Below are positions 46,488-54,680 of a DNA stretch of 64,000 nt, piece by piece. Numbering within the stretch: the first letter of the stretch is position 1; every line of letters begins with the position of its first letter. A program made the translations under genes and the position numbers. The notes under the pieces are model-generated. The model was given only the letters and a program-made list of their open reading frames with translations. It was not told where the DNA came from and ran no database searches. Source of the stretch: Clostridium sp. SM-530-WT-3G (GTDB lineage: Bacteria; Bacillota; Clostridia; Clostridiales; Clostridiaceae); the NCBI RefSeq assembly GCF_012843905.1, contig NZ_JABAGC010000001.1, positions 124,001 to 188,000 of the forward strand, given 5' to 3'.

Positions 46488-47431
46488 TATTCCAATCCCC
46501 CTAATAGCTTATATATTTCTCTGTGTTTTTCTGAATTATTAACTAAATATTTTACTGCATTTTCATAATTTGAATTTGTCTCTTCCTGGGTGATGTTTTC
46601 GCTGATATTACTCATATTTAAATTTCGTTTTCCCACAAGCTTTAAAAGATTCATAGATAAGCTTTTATATAATTCTCTATGCTCATCTTTAATTGCTTCT
46701 AAATGCTTTTCTACAGTGTTTGCATCACCTCTTAAAACAGGACCAGTTAATGAATTTGTAAATCCATCTCTATGAATGTTATCTATGTTACCTTGAATTA
46801 AAGGATATAATGCATTTATAGCATCATGTTCACTTAATCCCATATTACGCAAATAGCTTGTACCTATATTTAAAAGAGAAAGAACCAAATTAGATACCAT
46901 TACATTGGCAAGGTGATAAGCGGAAGAATCTTCTATATTTCTTATGAAATATTTATTTTCTAATGATTTTATAAGCTTTAATATTTTTAATTCTTCATAG
47001 CCTTTAAAATCAAAATCACCTTCTAAAGAAAAGTACATCTTTTCTAGCTTATTTAATTCAATATTTTTATTTGAAAATGCAAGCATGGGATGTATAGAAT
47101 AGATCAATGCACCAGATAATTTAGTATTAGATAAAATAGTTGATTTTAAAGAGCCACTAGCATGGCATACAGACTTGTTATTTAAATCAAATTTTGAAAT
47201 TTCTCTATCTATGATTGAAATGACATGGTCAGGTGTTGTAATAAATATTATATCGCTGTCTTTAATAAGTTTTTCTAAAGTATCATAATAATTTGAATTT
47301 GTAATTTTTGAAGCTTCTTTGGTACTCTGCACATTTCGTCCATAAAAGCCACTAAGTTTTATTCCTTTTTGAGTAAAGTAGCGCCCTAAATTCACGCCTA
47401 CCTTCCCAGGACCTATAAATCCAATTTTTAT
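46487..47431 (-). CDS. Rossmann-like/DUF2520 protein, probable ketopantoate reductase
   Basis: Reading from an AUA codon at 47431 gives a 314-aa protein starting [18 protein letters not shown], a complete GxGxxG NADP-binding motif, then [25 protein letters not shown] and a C-terminal helical DUF2520 domain ([33 protein letters not shown]). GGAGG is 9 bases before that AUA, and a stop lies three codons further up. The first canonical start, GTG 47395, would delete the glycine motif. Position at the head of the pan operon, overlapping panB, suggests it does the missing ketopantoate-to-pantoate step; no panE is visible. That function is inference. Confidence 0.82.
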   Translation of the reverse strand: MKIGFIGPGKVGVNLGRYFTQKGIKLSGFYGRNVQSTKEASKITNSNYYDTLEKLIKDSDIIFITTPDHVISIIDREISKFDLNNKSVCHASGSLKSTILSNTKLSGALIYSIHPMLAFSNKNIELNKLEKMYFSLEGDFDFKGYEELKILKLIKSLENKYFIRNIEDSSAYHLANVMVSNLVLSLLNIGTSYLRNMGLSEHDAINALYPLIQGNIDNIHRDGFTNSLTGPVLRGDANTVEKHLEAIKDEHRELYKSLSMNLLKLVGKRNLNMSNISENITQEETNSNYENAVKYLVNNSEKHREIYKLLGGLE

Positions 47432-47518
47432 AAGGTATCACCTCCAAATTAGTGACACAACAGCCTAATTTCAATCTCATTCTTATAGATATGAGTTGTT
47501 AAAAATAATAATCTAATG

Positions 47519-47556
47519 AAAAATATCTGGTGTAGCTCTAAAAGATACTACCCAGA
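47519..47556 (-). promoter_or_regulatory. attenuator-like hairpin at the 5' end of the pan transcript
   Basis: On the - strand TCTGGGTAG pairs with CTACACCAGA (one bulge) and is followed by TATTTTTC, beginning within a few bases of the expected transcription start. It looks like an early terminator or a 5'-stabilising stem. Confidence 0.5.
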
Positions 47557-47559
47557 CAT

Positions 47560-47588
47560 ATTTTAACACTATAATATATTTTTTACAA
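47560..47588 (-). promoter_or_regulatory. putative promoter of the pan operon
   Basis: On the - strand TTGTAA and TAAAAT are separated by 17 bp, about 130 bp before the DUF2520 gene. Confidence 0.5.
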
Positions 47589-47708
47589 TATTTAATTATA
47601 TCTCAATCAATTTCCTTAATGACGTGATCTTTAGTTTTTTATTATATTATGTTATTTAGCACTTCATAGATTTTATATTTACTTTGATAAATAAAGTCTT
47701 ATTATTTA

Positions 47709-48602
47709 TTACCAGGAATATGTGAAATCAATAGACGAGCTGACTTTGTTGATTTCCTGTTGAGTTCTTCTTATATATTTTTGAGTTGTAGCTATACTAC
47801 TGTGATTTAATAATTCTTTTAAAAGCTCAATATCTCCATCAGTTGCATTATATACTGTCATACTGTATAGTTTACGAAAACTATGGCTACTTATATTAGT
47901 GAGTTTTAAATAACTGGTGATTATTGATAGCTGTTTATGTACTCCTCTTCTCTTAAGTTTTATAATACATTCATCTGCTTTTATGTTGTGATTTAACGCA
48001 TATTCATATATAATTCCCTTGAGATTTTTATTAATATCTCTATACTGTAATTTACCTGTTTTCTTTTCTATTATTTCAAGTTTATCATTTTTTAAAGTAG
48101 AAGGCGTAAGCTTTAGTACATCGGATATACGAAGTCCTAAGTTGGCTTGAAGCAGAAAAGTCATAGCAAGCTGCTCATTAGGTCTAAAGGTCCTTGTTTT
48201 CCCATTATCATCATATTTAAATCCACTTTTACATAAGCTCATTATTTTATCATATTCTTCTTTTTCAAGTGGTCTTGCTGCTTTTTTCTGTCTTGATTTT
48301 TCAGGTAATTTGGCTTTTTCACGATTCTTAGTACTATCTTTCTTTTTTGTTCCATATTCATTGTAAAAATAATTGTTGCTTTTTTTATCTTCATTTTCGT
48401 GATTTAAATCTTCATTATTTAAACTACTCATTGCATTAAGCATCTTTGAAGCATTTTCTAAAGATAGTGTTCCTATGCAAAGTAATTTTATTATATTCTT
48501 TACTTTAGTTATTTTGCTTTTATCTATAAATTCTACTAATATATCTAATGCACTTTCTTCGTCTATGTCTCTATTTTTAACTGCTAATAATATTTCTTCC
48601 AT
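47709..48602 (-). CDS. orphan tyrosine recombinase with atypical N-terminus
   Basis: The 297-aa protein has a full catalytic domain: Arg158 (LGLRISDVL), the beta-hairpin lysine region (EKKTGKLQYRD), His240/Arg243 (HSFRKLYS), His267 (LLNHSSIATTQ) and nucleophile Tyr276 (QKYIRR). Residues 1-110 do not look like the usual SAM-like core-binding domain: a helical start with acidic patches is followed by a Lys/Asn-rich linker. GAGGTTG precedes ATG. No excisionase, phage or conjugation genes accompany it, so it could be a remnant integrase or a clostridial chromosomal protein. It is the second tyrosine recombinase in the window and not closely similar to the first. Confidence 0.82.
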   Translation of the reverse strand: MEEILLAVKNRDIDEESALDILVEFIDKSKITKVKNIIKLLCIGTLSLENASKMLNAMSSLNNEDLNHENEDKKSNNYFYNEYGTKKKDSTKNREKAKLPEKSRQKKAARPLEKEEYDKIMSLCKSGFKYDDNGKTRTFRPNEQLAMTFLLQANLGLRISDVLKLTPSTLKNDKLEIIEKKTGKLQYRDINKNLKGIIYEYALNHNIKADECIIKLKRRGVHKQLSIITSYLKLTNISSHSFRKLYSMTVYNATDGDIELLKELLNHSSIATTQKYIRRTQQEINKVSSSIDFTYSW

Positions 48603-49229
48603 GCGTCAACCTCTTAAGTTTTGTCCTATTTATATAATGATATTTTATTATAATTTTTCTGATTCTTCAAATATCTTTATGTATAGACAGTATATAATAA
48701 TAAATAATATTATTATGTGCATCTATATCAATTAAAAATATCATAAAAAATAGTACTCATTATATCCGAATAAGGTGCACATTATGTTTTTTCGAATTTT
48801 TAGTTAATTTTAAAGATATCATTAAAACCCTGATATATAGTTGCTTTACAAAAACACTAATAAAAAAGTACCCAATTTCTATATTTTGAGTACTTTTTTG
48901 CTTGGTGCTAATTTATCATTTTAAAGGTAGAATATAAGCCTCAAAACATGTAATATTTTTACTTTTATTTGAAATGTTATACAATTAAATTTATTTGAAA
49001 ATATAAATTTCAAATCTAATAAAAATACACAACTATACCTTTTTGTATTTTTAAAATCTACAATTTTAACATAACCAAATTGTAATTATTTTAAAATTGT
49101 AGAAAAATATACAATATAAAATTTTTATATAATTCTATATTTTTAAATTGAAAAATAAAAATCAGAAAAATTCAAAATAATATTTTATAGTTGAAATTTT
49201 AATGCAAAAAACAGAGGGAGCAATATAGT
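48603..49229. other. gene-free AT-rich region
   Basis: About 625 bp without a supportable ORF. It contains a bidirectional terminator at 48862-48899 and a hairpin at 49058-49102 (CTACAATTTTAA with TTAAAATTGTAG). Several TACAAT/ATTGTA stretches make the right part self-complementary. The 5' side of the recombinase promoter must be at the left end. Confidence 0.5.
48862..48899. terminator. bidirectional terminator hairpin
   Basis: AAAAAAGTAC pairs with GTACTTTTTT, extended by CCAA/TTTTGA imperfectly inside, with T-runs on both strands. It could stop transcripts from the Ntn-hydrolase gene on the - strand; the distance to that stop is about 330 bp. Confidence 0.65.
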
Positions 49230-50048
49230 TTAAATAGAAAAATAATTACTACCAAATACATCTGACACACAAATCAATTTGTTTTTTCTGGGATTTCCAT
49301 TAATCTGGTAATAACATCCTATTTTATGACATTCATTATCAATAGTAAAAATAGAAGTAGCCATAGTACTATATAAATCTTCATCTCTAGGAGCAATATC
49401 TGTTGACCTACATATAGATAAAACAGATTTTCCATAATACTGATCTTTAAGTAATTTTATTACCCCTCTAAGATTACATTCTCTATTTAATATTTCTTGC
49501 GCTCTATTTAAACGGAGGTAAGTACTATGATTTTTTGCATAATGAACTGCCCCATGAATGTATCTAAAGTGATTAGTTGCCACAAAGAAATTAGATATTC
49601 CTGATGAATCAAGCTTAACAACAATCACTTCAGAATTATATGCCTCTATATAATAACGTTCTAATTTATCTCCAATTATCAAAATATCTGGACTTAAAAA
49701 TGTATTATAAAACTCTTTCATATACTCAACTGCTGCTTTAGCAGTTTTAAAGTCAGAAATAATTTTTTCGTACGCTTCAAAGACACTATAATCTTTTAAA
49801 TCTTTTTTGCTATTATGATATTTTATATTAATGTCATTTTCCATATAAGAATCTGTAGCCACAAAAGATACACCATAATTATTTACACCACACCAAGTTC
49901 CGGTATTATCAGCTCGCTTAAAGGCAAGGTATTTTATATTATCTTTTTGCTTCAATTTAGGTACATCAAAAAAAGTTTCTTTATCCAAATCACATTGCTT
50001 AAACATAATCATAGTATCTCCATTAAATAAAGTACCAATTGTACACAT
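49230..50048 (-). CDS. N-terminal-nucleophile (Ntn) amidohydrolase/acyltransferase, C45/C59-like
   Basis: The 272-aa protein starts MCTIG: removal of Met exposes Cys2 as the nucleophile, as in choloylglycine hydrolases, penicillin V acylases and isopenicillin-N acyltransferase relatives. Supporting elements are a conserved early acidic pair (KQCDLDKE), VNNYGVSFVATD, VATNHF, the helix KNHSTYLRLNRAQEIL and the late TMATSIFTID...CYYQINGNP strand typical of C45-type proteins. There is no signal peptide, so it acts in the cytoplasm unless exported unusually. The substrate cannot be read; candidates include bile-acid amides, acyl-homoserine lactones, beta-lactams and cell-wall amides. It is monocistronic. 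Confidence 0.75.
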   Translation of the reverse strand: MCTIGTLFNGDTMIMFKQCDLDKETFFDVPKLKQKDNIKYLAFKRADNTGTWCGVNNYGVSFVATDSYMENDINIKYHNSKKDLKDYSVFEAYEKIISDFKTAKAAVEYMKEFYNTFLSPDILIIGDKLERYYIEAYNSEVIVVKLDSSGISNFFVATNHFRYIHGAVHYAKNHSTYLRLNRAQEILNRECNLRGVIKLLKDQYYGKSVLSICRSTDIAPRDEDLYSTMATSIFTIDNECHKIGCYYQINGNPRKNKLICVSDVFGSNYFSI

Positions 50049-50198
50049 TTACTTATCTCCTTATAAAGTAATAGAACAGCTAATAATGATTATTAAATTT
50101 TGCTGTATATTCTATTCAAAAATATAATAATTATTACATTTTAATTTATACTTTTACAGTGAAAATGTGTATAAATTTTAAATGAATACTTTTACTTT

Positions 50199-50227
50199 TT
50201 GACTTTTATTAATAATTTAGGTATAAT
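50199..50227 (+). promoter_or_regulatory. strong vegetative promoter of mgtC
   Basis: TTGACT and TATAAT are separated by exactly 17 bp, giving a transcript that starts near 50234 and carries a leader of about 115 bases before mgtC. Confidence 0.85.
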
Positions 50228-50265
50228 ATGTAATATAATTCTTATCTATAATAATATACTCTTCT

Positions 50266-50304
50266 AGGCAATGGTGCTCAAATTTAGCTGCTCATTGTCT
50301 TTTT
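50266..50304 (+). promoter_or_regulatory. terminator-like hairpin in the mgtC leader
   Basis: AGGCAATG pairs with CATTGTCT (one G-U) and is followed by TTTT. It lies between promoter and gene, so transcription must pass through it: an attenuator rather than an end-of-gene terminator. A 22-codon ORF starts at the ATG within the left arm, but it has no ribosome site. Confidence 0.65.
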
Positions 50305-50347
50305 ATATACAAAAAGTACAAAACCAACTTGTGAGGTGATTGAGCAC

Positions 50348-51052
50348 ATGGAAGAATTCAATAATATAATGGATTATTTAAGTCATGTAAATACTATATC
50401 TATATTTGTAAGATTAACACTTGCAATAATATGTGGAGGAATTTTAGGCCATGAACGTGGCAAAAAGAAACGTCCAGCAGGTTTCCGAACACATATTGTA
50501 GTATGTATAGGTGCAGCCATGGTTATGATTACCAATCAGTATATGAATGAGATATTGGGATTATCAACAGATGCCAGCAGAATGGGTGCTCAAGTTATTA
50601 GCGGAATTGGATTTTTAGGCGCAGGAACAATAATTGTAATTGGGCGAAATCAAGTAAAAGGACTCACTACTGCAGCTGGATTATGGGCTTGTGCTTGTAT
50701 GGGACTTGCTATAGGAATAGGTTTTTACGAAGGTGCCATAATATCATGTGTTTATTTATTCATAGTAATCACTCTTCTCCACAAGCTGGATTTATATACA
50801 AGAACTCATACAAAAACCTTTGATGTTTATATAGAAATTGAGGACATTGTTGGAATTACTAATTTTTTAAATGTAATCAAAGCTGACGGTACAAAATTAT
50901 CTAATATAGAAGTAAAAAAATGTGATGATAGAAATGAACATAAAATATGCTTAACTTCAACTCTAACATTATCTCAAAAAATGGATCATGGAGAATATTT
51001 ATTGCAACTGCATAACATTGAAGGGGTAATGACTGCTGAAGAAGCAATATAA
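50348..51052 (+). CDS. mgtC: MgtC/SapB family membrane protein
   Basis: The 234-aa protein has the MgtC N-terminal domain with about four to five helices: FVRLTLAIICGGILGHERGKKKRPAGFRTHIVVCIGAAMVMI, SRMGAQVISGIGFLGAGTIIV and TTAAGLWACACMGLAIGIGFYEGA. A short cytoplasmic ACT-like tail follows. The family is linked to growth at low Mg2+ and, in Salmonella, to inhibition of the F1Fo ATP synthase. The start is ATG 50348, 9 bases after GAGGTG; a GTG within the ribosome site is less likely. It is monocistronic, with an attenuator-like leader that could respond to Mg2+, which is inference. Confidence 0.92.
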   Translation: MEEFNNIMDYLSHVNTISIFVRLTLAIICGGILGHERGKKKRPAGFRTHIVVCIGAAMVMITNQYMNEILGLSTDASRMGAQVISGIGFLGAGTIIVIGRNQVKGLTTAAGLWACACMGLAIGIGFYEGAIISCVYLFIVITLLHKLDLYTRTHTKTFDVYIEIEDIVGITNFLNVIKADGTKLSNIEVKKCDDRNEHKICLTSTLTLSQKMDHGEYLLQLHNIEGVMTAEEAI

Positions 51053-51097
51053 AAAAATCAATGTGGAAATTTTTCATATTATCCACATTGATTTTTT
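51051..51097. terminator. bidirectional terminator between mgtC and the SNF2 helicase
   Basis: AAAAATCAATGTGGA and TCCACATTGATTTTT form a perfect 15-bp stem, with long A and T runs on both sides. It serves both convergent genes and overlaps the mgtC stop. Confidence 0.9.
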
Positions 51098-51098
51098 A

Positions 51099-54000
51099 TT
51101 AATTAAACAAATCTAAAATATCTTGCTCATGAAGAGTATTTATAAATGTACCAGAATTTAAATCATCACCTAGTACTGAATTTATAAGCTCTCTCTTAGT
51201 ATCTTGAAGTTCAACTATCTTTTCTTCAATAGTTCCAGAAGCAATAAGCTTTATAACTTCAACAACATTTTTTTGCCCCATTCTATGTGCTCTATCTGTA
51301 GCCTGGTCTTCAACTGCTGGATTCCACCAAGGATCAAAATGTACCACAATATCAGCACTAGTTAAGTTAAGTCCAGTTCCGCCTGCTTTTAATGATATTA
51401 AAAATACCGAATTATCTCCCTCATTAAATTCTTCTACCATCTTCATTCTTTCTGAAGAAGAAATAGAACCATCTAAATAAGAATATTTATAATTCTGCTC
51501 CTTTAAAATCTTAGCTATATTCTTCAAAACAGATGTGAATTGTGAAAATACAAGTATCTTATGACCTTCAGATATTGATTGATCTAATAACTCCATTAAT
51601 GCCTCTATTTTTCCGCTTCCACCTAGATAATTATCCATAGTTATAGATGGATCAAGACATATTTGACGAAGTTTTGTAATATATGATAGAATTTCAATTC
51701 TACTTTTTGAGAATTCATTATTTTCTACTTTTTGCTCAATTAAGTCTTTTGCATAGTTAGAATATGTTTCATACACTACCTTTTGCTCATCACTCATAGG
51801 AACTAAAAGACGTTTTTCTATTTTATCAGGAAGTTCCTTTATAACATTCTTTTTATATCTCCTTAATATAAATGGCTTAACCAATCTGTTTAACTCTTCT
51901 AATATTTCAGGTCCCTCTTCAAGCCTTCTAAAGTACCTAGTAGTAAATTTCTTTTCATCATATAAATATCCAGGCATTACGAAATCAAATATAGACCAAA
52001 GCTCCATAAGAGAATTTTCAATTGGTGTACCCGTTAAAGCGAATCTTGTTTTTGATTTTATACTCTTTACAGATTTTGCACTTAATGATGAAGGATTTTT
52101 TATATTTTGAGCTTCATCTATAATAAAATAATCAAAATACATATTATAATAATCCAGGTCTCTTCTCAAAAGATTATAAGTTGTTATTATAACATCATAT
52201 TCTTTATAATTTTTAAGGATTTCAATTCTTTCTTCTGGTGTCCCATTACATAACATAACTTTCATGGAAGGCGCAAATTTTTCAAATTCCTTCTTCCAGT
52301 TATAAATCAAAGATGTAGGCGCAACAATCAAGGTTTTGCTTTCTGGTTTTGATAATAAAAGTGTAATAGTCTGAAGGGTTTTTCCTAGCCCCATCTCATC
52401 ACCAAGTATTCCTCCAAAACCTAGATAATCTAAGGTTCTAAACCAGTTATAGCCTTCTTTTTGATATTCACGCAATGTAGCCTGTAATCCATATGGAGGT
52501 TGAAACACCTTTCCTTTTATATCAGATAATCTTGATTTTAATTCTTTTAATTCATCACAAGTTTCGATATATCTAAATTCTTTTTCTTCTAAGTAATCTT
52601 CAAGATATGCACCCTTGTTTATTTCAATTTTAATTAGATTGTTATTTAATTCTTCATCTTGTAATAGACTATCTATTAGTGTTAAGGCTTCTTTTATATC
52701 TGGCTGTTCTAAATCAAGGTATTCTCCACTTTCAAGCTTATAATATTTTAGATTATCTCTAAAGCTTCTTAAAATTCTAGCAGTTTCCTCTTCACTTATA
52801 TTTCCAACCTTGAACTTCATTTCAAAGTAATCAAATTTACCTTTTCTAACTTCACCTTTAAAGTCAACTTTTTTTATGTCTTTTATGCCCTTAAAGTTCT
52901 CAGAGTAAAATATTTCGCCATATTTATGTAATCTATCAATTTCATATTTAAAGAATCTAAATGCATCATCTTCTTCTCTCATAAAGTACATTTTTCCGTT
53001 TACTTCTTCAAAGCCAAGAGATTTCAGCATATTATATACTTCATTTTCCTTATGAATATCTCTATAAATAACCTTTTCCTTATACTCATCAAAGTAATTG
53101 AATTCATGGCCTTCATAAGATACCTTGTAAATAAGACTTATAGCCTTATCTCTATCAAAATAAAATCTAAAGTGAACTGGACCTAAAACAACCTTTTCTC
53201 TTATAGTTTTAGATAAAGTTAAATCCTTAGACACCTTTTGAACTGAAGGAATAAGTTCTTTTAATACCTTTTCCTCAACTGCTTTATTAAATTCTATAGA
53301 TTTAGTTGAATTAAAGGCTTTCAAATATGGACTGAGTCTTTCACACTGTTCCACTGAAGGAATATATATTGTAGTTCCATATAAAAATACATCCTCATTT
53401 TGATTAAGACTTTCAGGCATACCATCCTTAACTTCTAAAACTAGATTATTGCCTTTACTCTCTAAAGAAAATGGTATGGGAATATTGCCTGTTATTACTT
53501 CAGACTCTAAAACTCTATAAAAGAAACCATCTCCAAGAAAAATTCTATGATTTTTAACTATAAGCAGAAACTCTTTGATAAGAATATCAGGTATTGTCAT
53601 ATATTTTCCATCTATAAGTTTATCCTGTCTCCTGAAGTTTCTATCATAATCACTTAAATTTTTGACATTATATATGAATTTTAAAAGGCGTTTATCTTCA
53701 TAAGAAAGTTTCTGGCTACGTATATCAAAGGTAAAATCCTTTCCGTACTTTATAGGTACTTTATTATACATAGATAAGATGAAGTTATTTATATCACGCA
53801 TCATATACATCTTATTACTTTTATTCTTAAGTCCTATTTTAAATTCAGCTTGTATCTTAGATGACCAGTTATTCTTATTTAAAATTACTTCGAATTTTAA
53901 TTCTTCCTTATCCTTATCTTCAAGAAGACTACTTAAGAGATTATCACCATAAATTCCAGAATTTTTACTATTATTGCTTATAGTATTATCTGCTACTACA

Positions 54001-54356
54001 CTTATCAATTTATTTCTTAATTCAATATCATTATCGATTCTATTTAAAAATTCATAAAAAGTAGCTACTATATGCTTACAACAATAGTTATCTTTTTTAA
54101 ATTCATTTTTCTCAAAATCAAGACAGCTACAATGAGTACCTATAATTTCTTTTGTAACATTATCAAATTCAAGGTTACAGCTATATTCACTAAAAAGGCT
54201 TTCTGATACAACTATTGAATTTATATATATACAGTCATCATTTACATCTATATCAATTTCTTTTATTAAATCGTTTTTAAAAACACGATTACCTTTTATA
54301 AGTGTAGCATTACTCACATTTTTATTAAAGCTTTCCATTAATATTTGCTTTATCAA
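51099..54356 (-). CDS. SWIM zinc-finger SNF2-family helicase
   Basis: The 1085-aa ATPase contains an N-terminal SWIM zinc finger (CSCLDF...CCKH, about residues 74-97), a long bacterial SNF2-associated middle domain, then the two RecA-like lobes: motif I DEMGLGKTLQT, motif II DEAQ, motif III ALTGTP, motif IV-V VFSQFTSVL and LKAGGTGLNLTSAD, motif VI QATDRAHRMGQ. Bacterial members translocate on DNA; specific roles are mostly unknown. It is preceded on the same strand by a 62-aa ORF and separated by a hairpin. Confidence 0.93.
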   Translation of the reverse strand: MIKQILMESFNKNVSNATLIKGNRVFKNDLIKEIDIDVNDDCIYINSIVVSESLFSEYSCNLEFDNVTKEIIGTHCSCLDFEKNEFKKDNYCCKHIVATFYEFLNRIDNDIELRNKLISVVADNTISNNSKNSGIYGDNLLSSLLEDKDKEELKFEVILNKNNWSSKIQAEFKIGLKNKSNKMYMMRDINNFILSMYNKVPIKYGKDFTFDIRSQKLSYEDKRLLKFIYNVKNLSDYDRNFRRQDKLIDGKYMTIPDILIKEFLLIVKNHRIFLGDGFFYRVLESEVITGNIPIPFSLESKGNNLVLEVKDGMPESLNQNEDVFLYGTTIYIPSVEQCERLSPYLKAFNSTKSIEFNKAVEEKVLKELIPSVQKVSKDLTLSKTIREKVVLGPVHFRFYFDRDKAISLIYKVSYEGHEFNYFDEYKEKVIYRDIHKENEVYNMLKSLGFEEVNGKMYFMREEDDAFRFFKYEIDRLHKYGEIFYSENFKGIKDIKKVDFKGEVRKGKFDYFEMKFKVGNISEEETARILRSFRDNLKYYKLESGEYLDLEQPDIKEALTLIDSLLQDEELNNNLIKIEINKGAYLEDYLEEKEFRYIETCDELKELKSRLSDIKGKVFQPPYGLQATLREYQKEGYNWFRTLDYLGFGGILGDEMGLGKTLQTITLLLSKPESKTLIVAPTSLIYNWKKEFEKFAPSMKVMLCNGTPEERIEILKNYKEYDVIITTYNLLRRDLDYYNMYFDYFIIDEAQNIKNPSSLSAKSVKSIKSKTRFALTGTPIENSLMELWSIFDFVMPGYLYDEKKFTTRYFRRLEEGPEILEELNRLVKPFILRRYKKNVIKELPDKIEKRLLVPMSDEQKVVYETYSNYAKDLIEQKVENNEFSKSRIEILSYITKLRQICLDPSITMDNYLGGSGKIEALMELLDQSISEGHKILVFSQFTSVLKNIAKILKEQNYKYSYLDGSISSSERMKMVEEFNEGDNSVFLISLKAGGTGLNLTSADIVVHFDPWWNPAVEDQATDRAHRMGQKNVVEVIKLIASGTIEEKIVELQDTKRELINSVLGDDLNSGTFINTLHEQDILDLFN

Positions 54357-54393
54357 TTTTAATCACCTGCTAATACTTTAACACCATTATAAA

Positions 54394-54435
54394 GCTGGCA
54401 TGGTTACATGGTTATAAACATATAACAATACCAGC
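54394..54435 (-). promoter_or_regulatory. intercistronic hairpin upstream of the SNF2 gene
   Basis: GCTGGTATTGTTATATG pairs with CATGTAACCATGCCAGC with a few mismatches. No T-tract follows, so it is a leader or processing stem rather than a clear terminator. Confidence 0.45.
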
Positions 54436-54461
54436 ATTTCTAAATGTATTAAAGTTATAAA

Positions 54462-54650
54462 TTACTTTTTTATTTCTTTTATATTTTTTATAAGATTAAC
54501 AGCAATATACTGAGATTTAGAAATTCCTTTTCTAAAATATCTGATTTGCTTATATTTTACTCTTTGTAGTTCCATATCAAGAACATCAATTCTTTCACCT
54601 TTAAAAACCTGAGGTTCAGACTTGCCTTTTAAATAAACATGTAATTCCAT
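54462..54650 (-). CDS. small conserved clostridial-type protein (62 aa)
   Basis: The start is ATG behind GGAAGG. The product (MELHVYLKGKSEPQVFKGERIDVLD...YFRKGISKSQYIAVNLIKNIKEIKK) is beta-rich and basic at the end, like small Sm-/SH3-like or DUF-type proteins that bind nucleic acid. I do not recognise a named family. It lies 30 bp after the ABC-F gene on the same strand, so it is probably its operon partner. Confidence 0.65.
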   Translation of the reverse strand: MELHVYLKGKSEPQVFKGERIDVLDMELQRVKYKQIRYFRKGISKSQYIAVNLIKNIKEIKK

Positions 54651-54680
54651 ATTAGTACCTTCCGTCTGCTTTTATTTACG

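Noticed and set aside
50271-50339. 22-codon upstream ORF in the mgtC leader as a real gene
   Set aside because: No ribosome site before its ATG, which lies inside the hairpin arm; kept only as a remark in the leader finding.
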